Source: Trema orientale (lineage: Eukaryota > Streptophyta > Magnoliopsida > Rosales > Cannabaceae). Taken from it: a stretch of 64,000 nucleotides of DNA. The DNA is taken from assembly GCA_002914845.1 (NCBI GenBank), contig JXTC01000021.1:557383-621382 (forward strand). Reading direction: 5' to 3'. The position numbers and the translations under genes were made by a program. Shown here one piece after another: positions 30,139-42,300 of this stretch (position 1 is the first letter of the stretch; every line of letters starts with the position of its first letter). The notes below the pieces were generated by a model. The model was not told the DNA's origin, did not search any database, and saw only the letters and a program-made list of their open reading frames with translations.

Positions 30139-30609
30139 ATATATATATATATGTATCTCCAATGTGACAACTTATAAATTTAGAACTCTTAACTACATAA
30201 AAATACATGAATAATTAAAAGGTCTATTTTGTGTCGACTAGAAGCTGATCAATATGCCTGAATTCCAACTAACACAAAACTATACTCAAGTTTTTCATAG
30301 AAAATATTTTAGCTGGCTGATATCAACTCAAAATAAAATCATTACTTCATATTATTAATGACATAAAATTGAATACTTGTACTCTCTAATAATGTGATCC
30401 AAAAAAAAAAAAAAAAATCATAAACCAATATAAATATATGTGACCTTTGATCATCAAAATTCTTCTCAAACTAGAAAGAGTATACCCATCAAAATTCGAG
30501 AAACACAAGAACAAATTACTTAAAGATTCATCAACCAAACTCAAAATCTACTTGAGATCAAATTCAAAATTTTCCGAAAAAAATAAGAAAAAAAAATGAT
30601 AGTACATAC

Positions 30610-30889
30610 CTGGAAGCGAAAGGACCACAAGGCGTATCCCGTTACCAACTCTGATGGTCGGATTTGAAGAAGGAGAAGATGACCCTTTGTTCTTAGATAT
30701 TTTTGAGGAAGAACAGAGGCGGTGAAAAGTCCATTTTGATCTAGGTTTCCAATCTTGAACTTTTTGGAATTGAAAGTAGCAAGGAGGCATTCTCCAATCT
30801 CCTAGCAGAGCTGCAGCATGTGGTCGAACGGCTGGTTCCAAAACCATTGGAGTGTAGAGCTTCTGAATTTTCTCGAGACTGGTAGTGCG
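30610..30889 (-). pseudogene. Orphan exon-like segment with splice donor
   Basis: An open frame on the minus strand runs from the LTR boundary to TTCCAG|GTATG at 30610/30609. It reads gene-like protein (for example EKIQKLYTPMVLEPAVRPHA and WKPRSKWTFHRLCSSS) with codon use unlike the AT-rich flanks. An ATG is at 30847. I do not recognise the family. No continuing exon was found downstream (lower coordinates), so it may be the first exon of a gene broken by the adjacent insertion, or a captured gene fragment. Confidence 0.35.
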
Positions 30890-32698
30890 TGTAGGAAAAT
30901 TGACCTAACACTTAGAAAATATCATATATGCATGCAAATATGGAAAACACATGATCACATCATGAATGCAGTGGAAAAATTAGCGGATTTAGGTTTTAAA
31001 ATTTTTACATGAAAACAGTTTTCATAACCATAGAACATGCATATATCATATATAGGATCATGTATAACATAAATCAAATCTAGATACATAAATCCTAGAA
31101 ATGAGATTAGGGTTTACCTCTTATAGCGTACTCCTCCTTGATCTCTTTGTTGATGGTGATCAAATCTCTAACCCTAGATTTTCTTGCCTATGCTCTTGCT
31201 CTTGCTCTTGATTGATGAGGTGAGTGGGCACCAAGTTGAATCCTCCGTTTGAGAACGATCAAGAACACCTTCTTGATCCTTTGGAACACCAGGATGTGAG
31301 ATGAGAGTGTGAGGTAGCAGAAAAATTTTTCTCTCTCACTTTGACAAGGGGTGGCCGAATTCTCTCTCACTTTCTCCCTCTGTTATGCGTTTAACACTAG
31401 TAGAATTACTGTGCAGTTTTTTCTCTCATATATCTTATATATATGGGGCCAAAAATTGCTAATCTTAGTCCAACTAGGATTGGGCTTGTTCTCCAATTTG
31501 GACTTTGGGTATATTTATATAAATATGTCCAACTCATGAAATTTATTTATAAAAAAGCCAACTTCTGTGTAGAATCATTATTTTATACAGTTTCATGAAA
31601 CTAATTTCACAAATACCATCAACCAATTAATGAGCTTTATTGAGTTAGGAAAGGGACCTAATGGGTCTAAATAATCTAAGCTCCAATAATATGATAAATA
31701 CATAATAACTCTTATTATGGTATTTATATAAATACTATTAGTAAAAGGGACACTCCACTAAATGCCCAACACTGCACTCTTAGATTAAATGTCATGCTTT
31801 TTATAGAGATTTAATCAACTAGCATTGATTAACCGATCCATCTAGTACATTCTATACCATGTATAGAATCCTTATACAATACCGTAGTCGGATAGGTAAA
31901 ATTACCGTAATACCCCTCCAACACATATTTACCTTTAAGTTACCATCTTTCTATCAATGAATAATGTTGTCGATAATTTTGTTCTCAATGGCTATTTAGA
32001 CAAAATTATCAACTAATTCACAAAGTGAATACTAAGATCTTAGGTTTAATTATTCTATGAATCTTGAAAGAATCTAAAGTAACATTAATGTATAGTGTCC
32101 TTAACTATTTGGTGTTCCCATCAATTCATAAACCATAACCTTCAATATGCTAGAGTTCGTCTCTTATTTCATTGAGGCTAGTCTTTTAACACATCAAAAG
32201 GCTATAACCTATGAAAGCAAGTCCAGTCAAATATCAAGGATTAAGATCTATATGCTAAGAGCTAGTTTGTGGTAATATAAAAATTGAGTTACGGCACTCT
32301 AGTACTTTATATTACCTGGTCCTGTTCAATACACATAACTTATTTATATTGTACTAGTGTATTTATCAAAAGTCTGATACTTCAATGATTTAAGACACAT
32401 CATTTCCGTTGAGATAGACAAACACTACAATCTTTAGTAAATAAAGTATTCCATCTTTATTTACAGATTATGAACTAATTCATTTAGATTTAGATAAAGA
32501 AACAAGTCTCCCCATAATTAACACTTAATCATGTTTGTTTCTTTATATACAAATAAAGTCATGGAATCTTTTTTAGATAAATAAACTATTCAACTGAGAT
32601 AGTTTAATATAGAAAATATCATAATTGCACATAAGAGAAAGTTGTTTATACTAAAAAGGTAAAATTAGAAATCTGTTTTTAGGGCAAATATCCCAACA
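30890..32698 (-). mobile_element. Probable solo LTR (copia-like), minus orientation
   Basis: On the minus strand the segment starts TGTTGGGATATTTGCCCTAA, a terminus I associate with plant copia LTRs, and ends TTTTCCTACA, giving TG...CA ends over about 1.8 kb. Flanking pentamers GTGCG and GTGGA agree at 3 of 5 bases. No internal coding region or second LTR is seen. The left end is less certain than the right. Confidence 0.5.
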
Positions 32699-32999
32699 GT
32701 GGAGCAAACAGACTCGAGATGAACTTCAGATTAGCCCAATACCCATCGAATGTGTCAAATTTCTAATAAATATCGTATGAGAATTAGTAAAAAGAGAGTA
32801 CCGTATTTTTGATATATTTTTGTAAAAGGTCGTGTATCTCCTAATTTCCTCAAAAAATAAGAGATAATTAATATTTTTATTTGTATATACATTGAATTAG
32901 ATCGATTTATTATTGGATTTCAAAACTTGTATCCAATCAAGCATTATCCAAAGTGAAGATACACTTTCTCTGGAGTCAATTATTGTCAAAACTAAGGTT

Positions 33000-33655
33000 G
33001 ACAATTCGGTTGACAATTCACGATATGACATAAAAATACGATTCAAAATTCTCACGGAATTAGCGGATTTGGATTTAGATTAAATAGGTTCGGGTCAATA
33101 TCACATTAAACGCGCGAATTTGTTTATTAGATAGCCAAATTCAGTTCACCTACCAATTCAAAAACTAACCCGCAATTATCCGTTTATTAAATGGGTCAAT
33201 TTCGGGTCATGTGACATAATAACTATATAAAAATTTCAATATTTTTACCATGTATGCTAGGACTTTTCTCTTTTTTTTGGGTGTATTTTTTCAAACTTTA
33301 TTATGTATATGTATTGAGACTTTATGTGGTTTCTATTTAGTTTGGGTACATATTTGTGTTTTAAGATTGTAGAACATGTATGAGTTTATGTTAAATATGT
33401 TAACATAGTATATTTTAATTTACATTGAACGAGTCGATGAGTTGTATCGGGTTAACTTGACTTGAATATAACTCATTTGAATAATCAGGATTACATGGTT
33501 GTATTGGGTCAATATGTTTATAAATGAGTCGGATTTTGGTTATAATTTTTGTCACGGTTATTAAATGAGTCGGGTTCAGGTTGAAGTATATATTGTTATA
33601 TATGTGCATTAACACGACACGAGTCTCAAAACTCAAGTCCTAATAAAGAAATTGA
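33000..33655. repeat. Dispersed-repeat-like region with GGGTC/ACACGACACG motifs
   Basis: Contains repeated GGGTCAA, AATGAGTCGG, GGGTTAAC and ACACGACACGAG words. Rough inverted similarity links its ends (GTTGACAATTC and AAATTGACAC). This composition is common in degenerate plant DNA transposons; superfamily and borders are not established. Confidence 0.35.
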
Positions 33656-33872
33656 CACATGTACCCTTTTTTGTGCTTCGTATTTTTATAAATACCCGTT
33701 TTAAATTTTGTACATTTTATGTATAAAATATGTGTGGTAGACATTTATCTTGTAAATTTTTACATATGATTTACATTTACTGTGTTAATTTATACCCATA
33801 GTATATATTTTGAAATGTATAACAATTTTTAGGTATAATTTTTATTCATGAAATGTATATCGTGGTATATAC

Positions 33873-34554
33873 TTATGCTTCGTTTGGTATACAGGATACG
33901 ATAGGATATGATTGGACTATTTTAAAAGATTGGATTGGATTCGATAGGATAAGATAAGATAGAATTATAGTCCAATCCTATCTTATGTTAGGTGTGCTAC
34001 TTTTTTTTAGGATAGGTGTGTTTCATAGTTTTAGGTAAATAACGAATTTTGAGGTTTGATTATTTAGAAAAATACAACTTTTAAAAATTAATTTAGAAAT
34101 GTACCATTTTTAGAATTCAATTTTGTAGAAATATCTCTTTTAAAAACTTATTTCCAAAAATACAATTTTTTTAAAAAATATTTTGAAAAATACATCTTTT
34201 GAAAACTACCAATTTTAAAACTTATTTTTTGGAAAATGACATTTTTTTTGTAAAATTACCACTTATAAAAAAATATTTTGAAAAATACCATTTCTGGTTT
34301 TACCACTTTTAAAAGTTAATTTCGAAAGTACCATTTATTACTACTTCAAAAACATTATATTATTTTTTATCAAATTCATAATCCCTTCTAATCCCAAATT
34401 CTCAAGAGGATAAGATTATCCCCTTCTAAGGGGATTATTTTTGGAGTGGATTATTTTAATCCAATCCAATCTCTTTCATATACATGTACCAAACATGGGA
34501 TTAATTTAATCCAATCTAATCCCATCCTTATCCTGTATTCCAAACGTGGCCTTA
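33873..34554. mobile_element. PIF/Harbinger-like element with TTA duplication
   Basis: Element 33876-34551 (676 bp) opens TGCTTCGTTTGGTATACAGG; its reversed right end is GGCCACGTTTGGAATACAGG. TTA is present at both borders (33873-33875, 34552-34554). The interior contains degenerate TTTGAAAAATACCATTTTT-type subrepeats and no transposase. Confidence 0.72.
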
Positions 34555-34877
34555 ATGTATAAAATATTTATGATTTACATGTCTTCAAAACTAGGTATTA
34601 AAAATGGATATCTGTAAAATAAAAATAAAAACGGATATTCATGAAAATAAACATCTAAGGGGATTATTTTTGGAGTGGATTATTTTAATCCAATCCAATC
34701 TCTCTCATATACATGCACCAAACATGGGATTAATTTAATCCAATCCAATCCCATCCTTATCCTGCATTCCAAACGTGGCCTTAATATATAAAATATTTAT
34801 GGTTTACATGTCTTCAAAACTAGGTATTAAAAATGGATATCTGTAAAACAAAAATAAAAACGGATATTCATGAAAAT
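34425..34877. repeat. 229-bp direct tandem duplication
   Basis: 34425-34653 and 34654-34877 are nearly identical head-to-tail copies, each starting TCTAAGGGGATTATTTTTGG and ending near GATATTCATGAAAAT. Each copy carries the right terminus of the PIF-like element plus about 100 bases of flank, so the duplication came after insertion. Confidence 0.9.
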
Positions 34878-36337
34878 TTGCTTAATAAAATGGGTATTTA
34901 TGAACTTTTTCCGTCTCGTTATGCATATGCTGCACCTGCATTATAAATTTGGGCCTATACCTTACAGTCCAATAACATGTAAATCCATTGCCTCCACAGT
35001 GTGTAGCCGGGCTTACTCTCGATTAACACCTTATGAACTCTCTCCTTCCGACTCTCCTTCCGAGGAAATCATATTTTACGTTTTTTTTTTTCCTGAATTT
35101 TTAAGTGCTCAATTTGCGTGACATAAATAGGACTCAAAACTTTCTTCTTTTTTTTTTTAGGGGACAAAACTTTAGAGTTAGAATCATCTATATATTAAGA
35201 TCTTATTATTTTAATCTTTTATTCATTTTTTTTTTTTTAAACAAACTCCAGTTGTAATTTTTGTTTCTTATAATTACTCCAATTGTAAATTGTGAATGTG
35301 GTCACTCTTTCTTTCCATTACAAGTAGATAGTGCACTCTTGACAATTTCTTTAAATAAAAGAAAATTACATAATCATGACATTTCTTTATAATTTTAGCA
35401 ACTAATTTATTTTGCTGCTTACTTTCTTAATTGTCACTCTTCGTAGATTGAGCTCTTTTACTTTCTTATATATTCCCTAAAAAAGGGTCTCTCCTATATC
35501 TGTTAGTTAATATTATAGGCATTCTGCAACTTTGTGCTTTATATATAATTTATATTTTATTCGGAACTCTCAACTAATGAACTCTTAATTTATATTTTAT
35601 TCGGAACTCTCAATTAATGAACTCTCAAAGTGCCATTACTCCCTCTCGAGCTCACCTCTTGGCTCTTTCATAATGTACATTTTGAACATCAAATAATAGA
35701 ATAAATAATAAACATATGAATAAGTGGTCGAACCTAGTCGTACGTCATCAATTCTCCTCGTAACATGATGTGTTTATTGGGTTCAAATCTCCTCTCCCAA
35801 ATTAAAACGAAAAAATGGCTTCATAAACATTTCATTAGCAGACATAAGTGATCATATGTGACAACATAAGTGATCATATGTGACAGAAAGCTTCTAGGAT
35901 TGTGATCAAAGTAATTAGTGCCAAAATTAATGTCCATACGAAGCAGACTGGTCCATCTGCTTAGCTTATTCTTGTTATTCATATCCATTCATTTGTTTAA
36001 TATAACTGATAACTCCTCTAGTTGGAAGCCTAGCGGTAGGGGAAGAACTTCCTAAACCGCAAACAACATAATCTACTTCAATATACTGGACATAGATGTA
36101 AAACAATAGTACACATCTATAACAACACTTTGGATACATGGTTGGGAAAATGAAGGTGGATATAGAAATATTATTAAAGTAGAAGAGCAAGAAACACGAG
36201 CCATTTCAAGCTCCAATATTATTTTGCAACAGGAGAAGGAAATTTACAGAACGAAGTACCGCGGTAAAAAGTGTATGACATGATAGAAAAGTAATTTTGG
36301 TACTAGCAAGGTTGGATCGATATATGCTTGCTTGATT
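34878..36337. other. Intergenic DNA, 3' side of carbonic anhydrase
   Basis: No gene seen. Includes a short duplicated stretch (AATTTATATTTTATTCGGAA at about 35548 and 35588) and paired AAGTGATCATATGTGACA repeats at about 35846 and 35866. The 3'UTR of the carbonic anhydrase occupies the right end. Confidence 0.5.
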
Positions 36338-39300
36338 TTATACATTTAGCAAAGGAGATGAAATTTTGAAATCGAGATTCCAGAGGTCGAAAGTTCCCTT
36401 TACGAAGTCATAGTGAGCACCCTTGAGAGATAGAGTGTTCTTCACCAGGGCCTCTCTGACGAATGGATAGGTCAGTAAGTTACCCAATGAAACGTTGACC
36501 GCCTCCTGCAAAAGAGTTCATCCACACCAAAATTACAAAAGGAAAAATTTAATGGTCAATGTTGATTTTCTTTTTCATGTTGAAATATAATATATATATA
36601 TATACACACATCATATATACACATATACATACCTTCTCAAGGTTGGTGCATTGGTCAGTGAAACTTAGATCACCACACTCTGATTTGACCTTGTTCTTAG
36701 CTGATGCACAAATTTGGACCCAATTCTCTATGAAGTCACTGAGTAATTAATATATAGTCCAAATGAGGAACAAGAAAAAAAAATTGTAAACAATTCTGTC
36801 GAACGTTTATGCAAAGTTGTAATAGAAAGCAAGTATAAAAAGGTATACTGAATACAGTAAGTATATATCAAAAAAGAAATGTACAAGTGAAACTTTTTGG
36901 ATGCTTTAAAAAAGGGTAAGATACCAACTATAAAAAAACAGTCCTTTGACTTCTCATTATTCGGTTCAACTTTAGGTGATCTGGCGTGAATCTATACTAT
37001 CATATTAGAAGTATTTAATAATGTTGGCTTCACTCCCTTCAACATTAATAAATTATTTCTATTAGATATGTTTTATGATTCTAAAATGTAAATATATACT
37101 AGCATGTACTTTGACCGTTTTAACTTTCCAACAAAAAAGAGGAAGAGGAAGAAGCCCCCTGCCATAGTATAATTAATGGAAGTTTTTAACGTACCTAGCA
37201 GTGGTCCCATCGTCCGGGATAGACATGAGTCCCTTTATACCACCACAGCAGCTGTGTCCAATCACCACAATATTCTCCACCTGAAATTGAATTATAGCCT
37301 CATTTTAAACTCCAGTTCCAAAAGCAAGCCTCTACACCTTTTTTTTTTCTCATTTTTTTCTCACTTTTTTTTTTGTGGTGGTTGTTGGGTGAAGCCAAAA
37401 CTTAATGATGTTCGGGACATTGCAATAAAAAGACAGGAATATTTAGGACAGCAAACACTTATATCATATGAATATCATGTTGCATCTATTTCTACTTCTA
37501 AACTTCTTCAAATAATATAGTCGCATTTTAAGATTAAAATAGTAGTATGAATGAATGTCACTTTATTGGTGTAAATTTTTTATGCAAATTTTTTTTAGTA
37601 TCACTATGATTGCTCATTAACAAAATGGGGAGGGTTACAGTAGGGGCGCCTCTATGCAGGGCCACCCTTTATATACAGTTTGATAGGAATCTGTGGAGAA
37701 TAACGGGAATCTGTGGAGAATCTGTTTATATACAGATTCCCATCAAACGTTGTATAGACAGAGCCCTACGTAGGGACGCTCCTACTTTAGACGCGCCCTA
37801 AAAAAATAGGAAGAATATTATGCACAACCCCGTCTAATACGGTTACGCAATCAGGGACCTCCATTGCAGTAAAAACGAAGGCCTTAATCGCACAAATGCG
37901 TATATGCCTAGCAATTCTCAAATATAAAGAATGCATATTCTCTTCATATTTACTTGTTTTAGTAAGTTCTCTTAGAAATAAATAATAGGGAGATAAGTTA
38001 TTATTTTCCAGTACATTTTATCCAGAAAAACAAAAATGAAACGACCCTGATTATAGTAATGAAAAGGATTAGGTATACTAAGTATCCTAAAGAAAAGACA
38101 ATTTGTTCAGTGTTCGAGGTCATAAGGTCTAGGGATTGAAATATGAAGATTCCAGAAAGCAGAGCATCTCCTACTTGTTTGGTAGGCACATGGCTTAGTT
38201 GGGGTGAGTAATAATATTAAAAAGAAAAAATCTTATTATTAGGTTGGTGGGAGGAATAACACCCAATACCAAACCGACATCTGTAAGTCCTTCCCTTTGG
38301 TTATTTATTTATTATTATTTTTCCCCTTCTAAAGGAACCACCATGATTGAAGTAAGAACAAAATGATGTGTAAAATGAAAGTTGACACCAAGATAAAATA
38401 GAGGCCACAATATAATATTTACCTTGAGATGCAGTACCGCATATTCAATGGCCGCTCCCACTCCAGAGTATTTTTTCTGAGTCAAAAGAACAGTGCTGCT
38501 ATTACAATTTGAAATAAATAAATAATAGAGACAAATATAAGGCTTTATCTTATACAAATTTCCAAGATAAGATTGACTTTGAAGGCTAGTTTAGCTTTTG
38601 GTTAACGAACCTGATCATATGGTGGAACCATGTTGGCTATGTTACGAACCACAAAGGCCTCTCCAGGCTGGTAATTCAGGATATGTGAGGGGCAAACTCG
38701 AGAATCCGAGCATGCAAATACCAAAAACTGCATATAATAATAAAAAGAAAGAACAAAAATGTCAGCTCAATATACTTTATATTATAATGTGGCATTAAAG
38801 AAAAGTCAAGTGTGAGTAAAATAATAACAACTTAGATAAATAGTCCATAACGAGTGACATAGATAAAGCATTAGTTTTGTACTGACCTTGGGGCTTTGGC
38901 CTTTGGCAAGTTCGCCGTACAGCTCAGGATTCTTTCTGAAAAAGTCATTGTGATCACCAACCCAAGTTAACCAAAAATTCATGTGTATATATATCAATAT
39001 ATTAATATTGTTATTGCTACCAATTACCAAACATATACTATACTTCTCTTGCCAACTGGGGTTAGCTCAGTTGGTCCAAGATTTGAGGATTGTGTGTGTG
39101 TGTTTGAGGGGTCAGAGGTTCAAACCTTGGTAGTATGTGTGTGCCATTTTCCTTTAATTTGTAGTAAGTAGTAGTCATTAGTTAAGTCCCACTTTTTAAA
39201 AAAAAAAATACTATACTTCTCTAATAGTAATAAGTAACTAGCTAGCAAAAGTGAAAAATTTGCTTGCGTTTTGTGCTTTTTCTCCTACCTTATAACAACT

Positions 39301-42300
39301 TAAGAATATTTCCACCTTTTTAGTAGGCCACTATTATTTAAAAATTAAAAAAGAACTCACTCTCTTTCTAGTTTTCCACTTTTGCTCAATTTAGAGCAAT
39401 GATTAGAATTGCTTTATAAGTTAATGTGATTATTTACGGTAATGTTGCATTTATCAATTAAAAGCAAATATATCTATATATATACATATCATTGTACGAT
39501 TTTCACGGATTTTACATGACACGCCAAAATTAAATAAACATAAATGTTATTTCACTTATTTTGATATTGGAAAACAAAGTAAAATTTGTATGAAAGAGGA
39601 AAAATAGTTCTTGACCAAGAAAATTTTTCAGCAACTAAGAACTTGAGAAAAAAATAAAAATAAATAAATAAATAAAAAATAAAAGTAAAGAAAGGTCAAC
39701 GATGTGGGAAATGTGAATGAATGAGCGCTTTCAATTTGAATACGCGTCCACAATAATAATAATAAAGACCATTTCTCGGCCAGTTAGATTGTTTGTTTTT
39801 AATTTTAATATATGTGTTTTAGTCAAATTAAGCAAATGGCATATTTGATGAACTGAAAGGAAGCTTACTCGTATTTCTCGGTCTTAAAGTGAAGGAAGCC
39901 GGATTTGATCCTCTCGAGCGGGTCGAACTGATCCGACCCGGCAGCCTCTAAGTCGGAGGTAATCTGTCTGATCTTGGCGGCGGCGACGTCCCCGAGGTGA
40001 CCTTTCTCGCTGCAACCGAAGACAATAAAAGGGAGTGGGAAACCGTCAGATAATAATCCGACACGTCGTGTGGGACCCAACATTTCGCGGGAGGACTGAT
40101 CTCATCCGCAAAAGTCGGATCCCACGTAATCCGAGCGAACGGTTTTGTCTGCAAACCGATTGGGGGAGCCAACGCAAAATGACAGAAAAGGACACGGTTT
40201 CTTTGTCTAATTACAAGAAGGAAAGAGAGAGAGAGAGAGAGAAAAAAAAAAAAAAAACACGGTTTGTTTGGACCAAAAAAACAAAACCTGAGGAGCTTGG
40301 TGAGTCCGGCAATGGCGTTCTCGTACGAGTCGTTTGCCATGTCTTCCTTCTGCTGAATTCAAATAATTCAAAATTAAATCATATAAATGGAAATTAATTT
40401 GACCAGTGGATCATTATTCATATCATAAACGATAATCACCGATTTCTTCTTCTTTTTTTATTCTTCCAGAAATTGTTTCGAGAAATTACTACGTTCAGAA
40501 ACCAATAGTTTTCGACGTGGAGTTAAGATCAGAAAACAGAAAATTCAAAAAAAATAATTACGATCGGATCAAATAATTTGATGAAGAAAAACAAAAATGA
40601 GTGGTCCGAAAACGAAACTAGAAAATCGAATTCAAAAACTGCTGATCTGGATAGAGAAGCTTCTATACAGACCTCTGTTATGCTGTTATGGTGATCAGAT
40701 CGTACTGTTTGGGAATTTGAAGAGAATAAACCACAGAATCTGTTGTTATAACTCTTTCTTTTATTTATTTATTTTTTGGTTCTTTCTCAGAATAGCTAGC
40801 TGACCACTAGTCTCACGTTCAGTGTGATCCAAAACGTCAATATTTATAGTAGTCACATAACATCGGTTACTAATTAATTTACATGATTTGGAAAATTTAA
40901 GCAATTTTATAATTTATATATCCAAAAAAACGAAAAATATATTGGCAAATAAGGAATTATTTTAAGGAGTAGCCAAAATATTGACTGAGAGACAAAAAAT
41001 ATACACCTGGGACCGGTTAAATATCGTAAATTTATATATAGGAAAGTTCTAATTATGAAATATTTAAAAAGGAAGTTGATTATAGAATAGTGACGAAAAA
41101 ATGGTATAGTACACATAAAAGGATAAAATGATTTTTCATCCAAAAAAAAAGGATAATATGATTTAATCAATGCCATGATGGATGGATGTGGATGGGTCAT
41201 GACCAGACCAATCGTGTCCGTTTACTTATTAATTCACTGTGCTTTTTTTTTTTGTATTATATTATTACAATTTTTTTTTTTAAAAAGGAGAGGTGTATTA
41301 TATTAAATTAAAGTGATAGTTGAATTTCTTATTTATAAGAAATATAGCCGGCCTCGGCCATGGCGAGCGGAAGTACCGGTAAAAGTCAACAAACGACAAC
41401 GTATGTGGGTGCCGCGTGGTGGGTAGTGGGAAGGTGACGACAGCCATAAATGACCAAGGTAAAGAAGTCTTAATCAATCCTTTATGAGCGATGCTATAAG
41501 GCACCGGTGTTGTTCAGCACCACAATAATATGTTTGTTTGTTACTAGATGATTTAATTAATAAACTGAATCATACTTGGGTCACATCTGAATTATAATTA
41601 TGATTAGCCAGTGACAGACTGATACATTACTGTGGTGTTGGACACCACTGGTACCTTATAGTATTATTAATCCTTTATTGAATAATTGCCAAAAAAAAAA
41701 ACACTCACACACACAATTATAAAATAAAAAATTATAGTGTTGGTTATATAGTGCCGAGGTAAGTTATAGAAAATTCGAAATTTGTTATACCATTAAAGAA
41801 CTTATTGACTTATAGCACCCTTTATTTATTTACTGAATAGAAATTTAATGATTCAAGCTTCTAATAAACTCACAATTTTATAATATAAAGCGTTTTATGC
41901 GAGTTGGTATTAATATTACATACATTAAAGTTTAATTTATAGTTAAGTTCAATGTATTACAACATAAAGAATATATTAATCTATATATTTAATTTAATGA
42001 GACGAATGTAACATAATTATTTGACGTTCGATGAACTAAAATTAATATAAGGTATTATTAATATTAAATTAAATATAATATTACGTAAAATATTAAAGAA
42101 TGTATTTATCTCTATATTTATTTTGATGAGACGTATCTAGCACAATTATTTATTTGAAAAATTATATTTATTATAAAGTATCATTAATATTAAATTAAAT
42201 ATAATATTATATAATGCATATATATATATTACAACCAATTATATCATGAACAAACAATAATTAAATTAAGAATTTTATTAAAATTTTAAATATAGAATAC

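Noticed and set aside
35715..35820. GGTTCAAATC box-B-like sequence, possible second SINE
   Set aside because: No convincing A box at the right distance and no flanking target duplication.
39050..39207. Possible functional tRNA gene
   Set aside because: A and B boxes are present, but there is no acceptor-stem pairing, and the A-tail with 15-bp duplications shows it is a SINE.
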